Program-made: the position numbers and the translations under genes
Assembly (NCBI RefSeq): GCF_900116115.1
Contig: NZ_FOZP01000006.1
Location: forward strand, 245,023-309,022
Source of the DNA: Lutibacter maritimus
GTDB taxonomy: Bacteria > Bacteroidota > Bacteroidia > Flavobacteriales > Flavobacteriaceae
Direction of reading: 5' to 3'
DNA: 64,000 nucleotides
Notes under the pieces: model-generated
The model's database searches: none
What the model was told of the DNA's origin: nothing
Seen by the model: only the letters and a program-made list of their open reading frames with translations
Shown here: piece after piece, positions 51,319-59,500 of the stretch
Numbering within the stretch: the first letter of the stretch is position 1
How the letters are laid out: each line of letters begins with the position of its first letter

Positions 51319-52050
51319 ATGGACGAAGCAAAATACATCCTATTCGATAAATATTTAAATAATGAACTGACTTCTGTTGAACTAAAATCTTTTGAAGATC
51401 AATTAGTTTCTGATGCAGATTTTAAGCACGAGTTTGAAATATACAAAGCCTTAGAAACTTCATTGGCTGCAAAATTTGAAAATGAACAAGAGGAAATTGA
51501 GTTAAGAAAAACACTTCAAAGTATAGGAAATCAACATATAAAAGCACCTAAAAAAGAAACAAAAGTTATTCCGTTATTTAATTATAAAAATTTATTGGTT
51601 GCAGCCAGCATTGCTGTATTAATTGGATTATTTATTTTTAACAACGGCAATCCGGTTTATGGTGATTTTGCAAATCATAACGCTTTAGAAATAGTTGTGC
51701 GAAGTGAAAATAATCAAGCCGTTGTTGCTGCAGAAGAAGCTTTTAATTCAAAGAAATATGAGGAAGCTTTACAACAATTAACTATTTTGTCTGATGAATA
51801 TTCTGAAGATGTTGAAATTGAATTGTATAAAGGAATTTGTAATTTAGAGTTAAATAATTATACCGAAGCAAATCAAATTTTTACAGAAATTAGCAATGGA
51901 AAATCATCATTTTCAACCACAGCAACTTGGTACAAAGCGCTTATGTATTTAAAACAAGAAAAAATGGAGAATTGTAAAAAAGTATTACAAACTATTCCAG
52001 AAAGTGCTGAAGAATACACACAAGCTCAAAAATTATTAAAAAAATTATAA
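51319..52050 (+). CDS. Membrane TPR protein, probable anti-sigma or sensor partner
   Basis: A 243-residue protein. The cytoplasmic N-terminus (MDEAKYILFDKYLNNELTS; about 85 residues, helical and acidic) resembles anti-sigma N-termini without a zinc motif. One helix spans about 92-107, and the outer part holds TPR-like helices (EEAFNSKKYEEALQQLTIL and GICNLELNNYTEANQIF). Its start is one base after the sigma factor stop, so the two are coupled. I infer a sigma/anti-sigma pair with a periplasmic TPR sensor. This is not proven. Confidence 0.75.
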   Translation: MDEAKYILFDKYLNNELTSVELKSFEDQLVSDADFKHEFEIYKALETSLAAKFENEQEEIELRKTLQSIGNQHIKAPKKETKVIPLFNYKNLLVAASIAVLIGLFIFNNGNPVYGDFANHNALEIVVRSENNQAVVAAEEAFNSKKYEEALQQLTILSDEYSEDVEIELYKGICNLELNNYTEANQIFTEISNGKSSFSTTATWYKALMYLKQEKMENCKKVLQTIPESAEEYTQAQKLLKKL

Positions 52051-52125
52051 TATAACTCCTCCTTAATTGGAAAGTTTTTTATGCATAAATTTTCTTAATG
52101 ATTTTCTGTACTTAAAACAATCGTT

Positions 52126-52133
52126 TATTTTTG
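52126..52133 (+). promoter_or_regulatory. -7 box giving a near-leaderless tatD transcript
   Basis: TATTTTTG (TAnnTTTG) ends 4 bp before the tatD ATG at 52138, so the RNA start should be at the codon itself. Confidence 0.5.
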
Positions 52134-52137
52134 CAAC

Positions 52138-52905
52138 ATGATTATTACAGATACGCACACACACTTATATAGTGAACAATTTAATGAAGATAGAAATGAA
52201 ATGATTCAACGTGCTATTGATGTTGGCGTTTCTCGCTTTTTTATTCCAGCTATAGATTCTACCTATTTAAATGCAATGTTAGATTTAGAAACTGCATTCC
52301 CTGAAAATATTTTTTTAATGATGGGTTTACATCCAACTCACGTAAAGGAAAACGTAGCAGAAGAATTGGCTTTTGTAAAAACTTGGTTAGATAAACGTAA
52401 ATTTTATGCTGTTGGTGAAATTGGCATCGATTTATATTGGGATAAAACATTTTTAAAGCAACAACAACACGCCTTTAAAACGCAAATACAATGGGCGAAA
52501 GAAAAGAATTTACCAATTGTTATTCATTGCAGAGATGCTTTTGATGAAATTTTTGAAGTTTTAGAAACAGAAAATGATGATAAATTATTTGGAATATTTC
52601 ATTGCTTTTCGGGAAATTTAGAGCAAGCCAAAAAAGCCATTTCATACAATATGAAATTAGGAATTGGTGGTGTTGTTACGTTTAAAAATGGAAAAATAGA
52701 TCAATTTTTAAATGAAATTCCTATGGAACATATTGTTTTAGAAACTGATGCTCCGTATTTAGCGCCAACACCTTTTAGAGGAAAAAGAAACGAAAGTGGT
52801 TATATTACCAAAGTTTTAGATAAATTAGTGGATATTTATAACTTAAGTCCGCAAGAAATTGCAGCAATAACTACACAAAACTCTAAAAACATATTTGGAA
52901 TCTAA
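52138..52905 (+). CDS. tatD: TatD family metal-dependent hydrolase
   Basis: A 255-residue TIM-barrel amidohydrolase with DTHTHLYS at the N-terminus, AVGEIGIDLYWD, VIHCRDAFDE, GIFHCFSGN and LETDAPYLAP, all ligands of the two-metal site. TatD enzymes act as 3'-5' exonucleases or deoxyribonucleases. Its last 11 bases overlap the TTG start of the ogt gene. Confidence 0.94.
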   Translation: MIITDTHTHLYSEQFNEDRNEMIQRAIDVGVSRFFIPAIDSTYLNAMLDLETAFPENIFLMMGLHPTHVKENVAEELAFVKTWLDKRKFYAVGEIGIDLYWDKTFLKQQQHAFKTQIQWAKEKNLPIVIHCRDAFDEIFEVLETENDDKLFGIFHCFSGNLEQAKKAISYNMKLGIGGVVTFKNGKIDQFLNEIPMEHIVLETDAPYLAPTPFRGKRNESGYITKVLDKLVDIYNLSPQEIAAITTQNSKNIFGI

Positions 52906-53377
52906 TAAAATTACATATTACAAAACACCTATTGGAACAGCAAAAATTGTTGGTGATGAAAATGGAATTTCTTCTATTTCTGTTATTGATGAGCAAATAG
53001 AAACTTCAAAAAAAACACCAGCTTGCTTAAAAGAATGTGTACAACAATTAGATGAATATTTTAAAGGTACAAGAACCGAATTTACTGTAAAGTTAAATGC
53101 AAAAGGAACCAAATTTCAGCAAAAAGTTTGGAACGAATTATTAAATGTTCCCTTCGGGAAAACCAAAACATATTTAGAACAAAGCAAACAATTAGGCGAT
53201 GTAAAGGCTATAAGAGCAGTGGCTTCTGCAAACGGAAAAAACCCAATTTGGATTCTAATTCCTTGCCATAGGATAATTGGAAGCAACGGATCATTAACTG
53301 GTTACGCAGGTGGAATTTGGCGAAAAAAATGGTTATTAGAACACGAAAATCCATCAACACAACAATCATTATTTTAA
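52895..53377 (+). CDS. ogt: Methylated-DNA-protein cysteine methyltransferase
   Basis: A 160-residue alkyltransferase with the active-site motif IPCHRIIG and the following GYAGG loop, plus FQQKVWNELLNVPFGKT of the winged-helix DNA-binding domain. It repairs O6-methylguanine by suicide transfer to its Cys. The likely start is the TTG at 52895, inside the tatD 3' end. This gives MESNKITYYKTPIGTAKI, and no ATG is available nearby. It overlaps tatD by 11 bp. Confidence 0.93.
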   Translation: MESNKITYYKTPIGTAKIVGDENGISSISVIDEQIETSKKTPACLKECVQQLDEYFKGTRTEFTVKLNAKGTKFQQKVWNELLNVPFGKTKTYLEQSKQLGDVKAIRAVASANGKNPIWILIPCHRIIGSNGSLTGYAGGIWRKKWLLEHENPSTQQSLF

Positions 53378-53410
53378 ACTATTTTTGTAAAAAGCACGTT
53401 AGTTTAAAAA

Positions 53411-56400
53411 ATGAAAAAAGGTTTCTTCTTATTATTTTTAATTTCCACTGTGCCCTTGTTCGCTCAAACCGAATTGAGTTCAATAATTAAAAAAAAATAC
53501 AACGTAAAAAATGATACTATACAAATTTCTCCTGTTAGCATTAGTCCTTATGGCTTTAAGGTATTATCGGATTTACAAACGGAAATAGATACATCTAACT
53601 ATACTATCGATTTTTCAACTGCACTTTTAACTTTTAAACCAAACCTTCAACCCAAACCAACTGAAGTAACAATAGAATTTACACCTTATCCAGATTTTTT
53701 AACTAAAACATATTCTGTATTCAATAAAAAATTAATTGTTCCAAACACCACCTTTGAAAATAAATTATTTAGTTTACCTACTAACTATCAAAAATCAACT
53801 TACAAACCTTTTGATGGGTTAAATACAAGTGGAAATATAACACGAGGTTTAACCGTTGGAAACAATCAAAATGGTGTTACAAATGCTACGTTAGACTTAC
53901 AAATTGAAGGAAAATTATCCGACAAAGTAACTTTAAAAGCCTCTATAATTGACACCAATTTACCCATTCAGGAAAATGGAAATACGTATAAATTAAATGA
54001 ATTTGATAGAGTTTTTATTGAATTAGCGAGTGATACTTGGCAAATTAATGCCGGTGATATTTATTTAAACAATACCGAAACTTCATTTTTACGATTTCAT
54101 AAAAAAGTATCTGGCCTTGCCGTAAACGCACAAATTAAAAACGAAAATTCTGAAATTAATATTGAAACATCTGGCGCAATTGTAAAAGGTAAATATAAAA
54201 AGATACAGTTTAACGGAAGAGAAGGAAACCAAGGTCCGTATAGCTTATCTGATTTAAACGATAGTTACATTTTAATTTTATCAAATACAGAACAGATTTA
54301 TGTAAACGGAATTCAATTAAAAAGAGGTGAAGAAAACGATTATACGATAGATTATAATACGGCGGAGGTTACTTTTTCAACCACATTTCCTATTACGGCA
54401 AATATGAGAATTACTGCTGAGTATCAATACACCGATAGAGTTTACACGCGTTTTGTAACATATAATAACATAGATTATAACACCGAAAAACTTTCTGTAA
54501 GTGGTTATTTTTATAATGAGAACGATTTAAAAAATCAGCCATTAGAACAAGATTTATCTGATGAACAAAAACACTTATTAGCCAATGCTGGAAACAATAA
54601 AAGTTTGATGGTTTCACCTTCTGCTTATGAAGACAGTTTTTCTGAAGATAAAATTCAATACAAAAAAACAACCATTGGAACTGCTGAAGTATTTGAATAT
54701 TCTACTAATGAAACAGATCAATTGTATAATGTTTCATTTACGTATGTAGGCGAAAATTTAGGAAATTACACCTTAAAAGATATAGTTGCTTATGGTAAAA
54801 TTTATGAGTATGTAGGCGAAAATTTAGGAAATTATAATCCAGTTATACAGTTAACTGCGCCAGATAAATTACAATTATTTGTACTAAAAACTTTGTACAA
54901 ACCAACACCAAAAACAACGGTAAATATTGAAACTGCTCTTAGTAGCAACGATCAAAATTTATTTTCTACTATTGATGATGAAAACAATAAAGGATTGGCT
55001 ACAAAAATTGGTTGGGAACAAATATTGTTGCAAAAAAAATGGGAATTAAAAAGCAACTTGAAGTTTGATTATTTAAACGACCATTTTACAAGTATAGAAC
55101 GCATTCAACCTGTTGAATTTAATAGAGATTGGAATATTGAAACTATTGACGGAACTCAAAAATTGCTTAATACTTCTTTACAACTTTCAAAACAAAAAAA
55201 TAAGGTTATTTATGAATTTGAAAACTTAAAGTTTGGCGACTTTTTTACGGGGAACAAACATCATTTTTATGGAAATTTATTTATAAACAACCTTTCTGTA
55301 ACATTTAACAATAGTATTTTAAATAGTGAATCAGCTTTAGAAAATGGTGTTTTCTCAAGAAATTTTATAGCAGCAAAATACCATTTAAAAAAAAGTTGGT
55401 ATGGCGTTTTGTTTAATGCTGAAAACAATAAAAAAAGGGTAAATGAGCGTGGAACATACTCTAATTTAAGTCATAAATTTAACGAATACGAAGCTTTTTT
55501 AGGTGTTGGAGATTCCACAAAAGTATTTAGTCAAATTGGTATAAATTTTAGAACAACAGATAGTATTCAAAATAATAGATTTGAACGTGTAAATAACGCC
55601 AAAACGTATTATATAAAATCTACGTTTATCAACTCTAAAACCGCCAATTTAAATACTTATATTAATTACAGAACGGTTGAAAATGCGAATTACAAAAATG
55701 AGGAATCTTTAAATTCTAAAATTGTATATCAACAACAACTTTTTAAACAATTTTTAAGCTTAAGTACCACTTATCAAACATTGTCTGGTAATTTACCACA
55801 ACAAGACTATACCTATATTAAAACAGAACCAGGGCAAGGTTTTTATACTTGGATAGATTATAACAACAATGAAATTAAAGAATTAAATGAGTTTGAAATT
55901 GCACAATTTCCTGATCAGGCAACTTATTTGCGTGTTATTTTACCCACTGTAAAATATATTGCAACACATCAAAATAAATTTATACAATCCATTGCTATTA
56001 ATCCTCAACAATGGAATTTAAAAAAAGGAATTCAAAAACTTTTTTCCTATTTTTATAACCAAACCGCCATATTAATTGATAATAAGCAAAAAAAACAAAC
56101 ACATTTTAACCTCAACCCTTTTGATATTACTAATGACAATTTAATTGGATTAAATTTTAACGTAAACAATAACTTTTATTTTAACCGCGGTAAAAAACAT
56201 TATTCTACCACCTATAATTATATAAATTCTCAAACTAAAAATACAACTACAATTGATAATTTAGAGAATAATTTAAAACTTCATAAACTAGAATTTGAAC
56301 ATAAACTTGGCAATTTTTGGCAATTAAATTTTGAAGTTAGTAATGCTAAAAACACTACAAATTCGTTAAATTATGTAAATAGGAATTACAAACTAAATAA

Positions 56401-56794
56401 CAATTCTATTTTTCCAAAAATCTCCTATTATTATACTGATAATGTGTTTGTTTCTATTTTTTATGAATTTAAAAACAAGGAAAATAAACTTGGGGATTTT
56501 GAAACTTTGAAACTTCAAAATATAGGTTTTCAAACAAATTATGCCAATGGTGAAAACTATTTATTAAAAGCTGAAATAAACTTATTTAAAAATAAATTTA
56601 CTGGTAATAACAATTCGCCAGTTGGCTATCAGATGTTAGAGGGTTTGCAGCCTGGAAATAATTATACTTGGAGTTTACTTTTTTACAAAAAATTAAACTC
56701 ATTTTTAAATTTAAACATCAACTATTTAGGCAGAAAAAGTGAAACCTCAAAAACAATTCATACAGGAACAATTCAATTAAAAGCATTATTTTAA
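53411..56794 (+). CDS. Very large secreted beta-rich outer membrane protein (1127 aa)
   Basis: An 1127-residue protein with a signal peptide (ends VPLFAQ) and almost continuous beta-strand pattern (Asn, Lys, Tyr, Thr rich), ending in a hydrophobic strand (TGTIQLKALF) like an outer membrane barrel. The segment about residues 140-240 (GNITRGLTVGNNQNGV; KVTLKASIIDTNLPIQ) and a later pair of YVGENLGNY repeats recall repeat elements I associate with SprA-type T9SS translocons, but it is far shorter than SprA. No cysteine-rich or catalytic motif is seen. A surface or export-related barrel is likely. Confidence 0.6.
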   Translation: MKKGFFLLFLISTVPLFAQTELSSIIKKKYNVKNDTIQISPVSISPYGFKVLSDLQTEIDTSNYTIDFSTALLTFKPNLQPKPTEVTIEFTPYPDFLTKTYSVFNKKLIVPNTTFENKLFSLPTNYQKSTYKPFDGLNTSGNITRGLTVGNNQNGVTNATLDLQIEGKLSDKVTLKASIIDTNLPIQENGNTYKLNEFDRVFIELASDTWQINAGDIYLNNTETSFLRFHKKVSGLAVNAQIKNENSEINIETSGAIVKGKYKKIQFNGREGNQGPYSLSDLNDSYILILSNTEQIYVNGIQLKRGEENDYTIDYNTAEVTFSTTFPITANMRITAEYQYTDRVYTRFVTYNNIDYNTEKLSVSGYFYNENDLKNQPLEQDLSDEQKHLLANAGNNKSLMVSPSAYEDSFSEDKIQYKKTTIGTAEVFEYSTNETDQLYNVSFTYVGENLGNYTLKDIVAYGKIYEYVGENLGNYNPVIQLTAPDKLQLFVLKTLYKPTPKTTVNIETALSSNDQNLFSTIDDENNKGLATKIGWEQILLQKKWELKSNLKFDYLNDHFTSIERIQPVEFNRDWNIETIDGTQKLLNTSLQLSKQKNKVIYEFENLKFGDFFTGNKHHFYGNLFINNLSVTFNNSILNSESALENGVFSRNFIAAKYHLKKSWYGVLFNAENNKKRVNERGTYSNLSHKFNEYEAFLGVGDSTKVFSQIGINFRTTDSIQNNRFERVNNAKTYYIKSTFINSKTANLNTYINYRTVENANYKNEESLNSKIVYQQQLFKQFLSLSTTYQTLSGNLPQQDYTYIKTEPGQGFYTWIDYNNNEIKELNEFEIAQFPDQATYLRVILPTVKYIATHQNKFIQSIAINPQQWNLKKGIQKLFSYFYNQTAILIDNKQKKQTHFNLNPFDITNDNLIGLNFNVNNNFYFNRGKKHYSTTYNYINSQTKNTTTIDNLENNLKLHKLEFEHKLGNFWQLNFEVSNAKNTTNSLNYVNRNYKLNNNSIFPKISYYYTDNVFVSIFYEFKNKENKLGDFETLKLQNIGFQTNYANGENYLLKAEINLFKNKFTGNNNSPVGYQMLEGLQPGNNYTWSLLFYKKLNSFLNLNINYLGRKSETSKTIHTGTIQLKALF

Positions 56795-56803
56795 TAAATA
56801 ATT

Positions 56804-56834
56804 GCATTTGGTTTAATTATTGCTATTATATTTG
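56804..56834 (+). promoter_or_regulatory. Predicted promoter of the small beta-barrel gene
   Basis: TATATTTG (56827-56834) fits TAnnTTTG. Candidate -33 TTG elements end at 56804 and 56810, giving spacers of 22 or 16 bp. The gene starts 23 bp downstream. Confidence 0.45.
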
Positions 56835-56857
56835 AAAAAATTATTAAACCATATTTT

Positions 56858-57391
56858 ATGAAGAGATTTCTATTTAGCTTAGTATTTTTAACCGTTAGTT
56901 TAGGCTTATTTGCTCAAAATGAAACAAGCCAAAATGAATTAAAAATTAACATGTCCAATTTAATAGGTTTTAAATGGCTTGATGTTGGTTATGAAAGAAT
57001 TTTAAATGAAGAATCTTCAATTGGTATTGGCACACTTATTAGTTTAGACCATAGTGTTGATGGATTAGATGAATACAGAACTTTCTCATTAACTCCATAC
57101 TACAGACATTTTTTCTCAAATAATTATGCACAAGGCTTTTTTGTTGAAGCTTTTACAATGTTGCATTCTGGTGAAGATGAAGAGTACTATAGTAATTCTG
57201 GTCCTTACGATACTATAACAAAAGATACATACACCGATTTTGCTGTTGGAATTTCTGTAGGTGCTAAATGGGTTACTACTCGTGGTTTTGTTGCTGAAAT
57301 TTATGCTGGTATTGGTAGAGACATGTTTAACCAAAGTGATATTGAAGTTGTCGGTCGTGGAGGAGTTTCAATTGGTTATAGATTTCAATAA
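56858..57391 (+). CDS. Small outer membrane beta-barrel protein
   Basis: A 177-residue protein with a signal peptide (ends SLGLFAQ) and about eight amphipathic strands, ending in IGYRF, a typical outer membrane C-terminus (aromatic last strand) close to DUF3575-like barrels. An acidic extracellular-type loop (GEDEEYYSN) and a conserved LTPYYRHFF strand are visible. Role unknown. Confidence 0.72.
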   Translation: MKRFLFSLVFLTVSLGLFAQNETSQNELKINMSNLIGFKWLDVGYERILNEESSIGIGTLISLDHSVDGLDEYRTFSLTPYYRHFFSNNYAQGFFVEAFTMLHSGEDEEYYSNSGPYDTITKDTYTDFAVGISVGAKWVTTRGFVAEIYAGIGRDMFNQSDIEVVGRGGVSIGYRFQ

Positions 57392-57396
57392 TTAAG

Positions 57397-57446
57397 ATAC
57401 AACATAAAAAAAGCCGAGAAATTTCTCGGCTTTTTTTATGTTGTAT
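57397..57446. terminator. 50-bp perfect palindrome, bidirectional terminator
   Basis: Each arm of 25 bases (57397-57421 and 57422-57446) is the exact reverse complement of the other, with centre AGAAATTTCT and core GCCGAGAAA. As RNA it would fold as one long hairpin with no spare loop bases, flanked by A and T runs. It sits between the converging barrel gene and atpC, 9 bp from the atpC stop. Confidence 0.9.
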
Positions 57447-57455
57447 AAAGTGTAA

Positions 57456-57734
57456 TTAATCAGCTAAAATAATTACTTTATTATCTTTCATTTCAATTGT
57501 ACCACTTTTTATTGGTAAACTAAACTCGCCTTTAATACTGTTAAATTTATTGGTATACTGTTCTTTAATTTTAACATTAGAACCTTTAAACTTAACCAAA
57601 CCTTCTACTAATAAAGATACAATTGGCGCGTGATTATTTAACATTTGAAATTCACCATTTACACCCGGAACTGATATTAATTCAACTTCAGTATTCAATA
57701 ATGTTGCTTCTGGTGATACTATTTCTAAAATCAT
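57456..57734 (-). CDS. atpC: F-type ATP synthase epsilon subunit (short form)
   Basis: A 92-residue epsilon subunit consisting only of the N-terminal beta-sandwich (LEIVSPEATLLNTEVELISVP and NHAPIVSLLVEG). The C-terminal helical hairpin that inhibits ATP hydrolysis in E. coli (about 139 residues) is absent, as is usual in this phylum. It follows atpD with an 85-bp spacer that contains a 14-bp tandem repeat. Confidence 0.93.
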   Translation of the reverse strand: MILEIVSPEATLLNTEVELISVPGVNGEFQMLNNHAPIVSLLVEGLVKFKGSNVKIKEQYTNKFNSIKGEFSLPIKSGTIEMKDNKVIILAD

Positions 57735-57742
57735 TTTATCTA

Positions 57743-57770
57743 GTTTTTAGTTGTTAGTTTTTAGTTGTTA
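57743..57770. repeat. 14-bp tandem repeat between atpD and atpC
   Basis: GTTTTTAGTTGTTA is present twice head to tail (57743-57756, 57757-57770), followed by a partial third copy. It lies in the spacer of the atpD-atpC pair, just before atpC. It could be a spreading AT-rich repeat or affect translation of atpC. Confidence 0.7.
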
Positions 57771-57819
57771 GTTTAAGTAGAATTCAACTTAAAACTTATA
57801 ACTAAAAATTTAAACCTTT

Positions 57820-59340
<1,521 letters not shown>

Positions 59341-59390
59341 TTATAATTTAGATAATTAATCTTTTTAGTTTGATCGTATTTTTCAGGTTG

Positions 59391-59398
59391 CAAAGATA
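59391..59398 (-). promoter_or_regulatory. -7 box of atpD
   Basis: TATCTTTG on the minus strand fits TAnnTTTG, 62 bp before the atpD start. No -33 TTG is clear. Confidence 0.45.
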
Positions 59399-59449
59399 GT
59401 TTTTTGATTTTATTTTGAAAAAAAAATATGCTGCTTTTTTGAAAAAAGA

Positions 59450-59474
59450 AACGCTCTAAAAATATTAGAGCGTT
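59450..59474 (-). terminator. Terminator of the TonB-dependent receptor gene
   Basis: AACGCTCTAA and TTAGAGCGTT around a 5-base loop, followed on the minus strand by a T-rich run, 26 bp past the stop. Confidence 0.8.
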
Positions 59475-59500
59475 ATTTATGAATAAAATACTTTACTATT

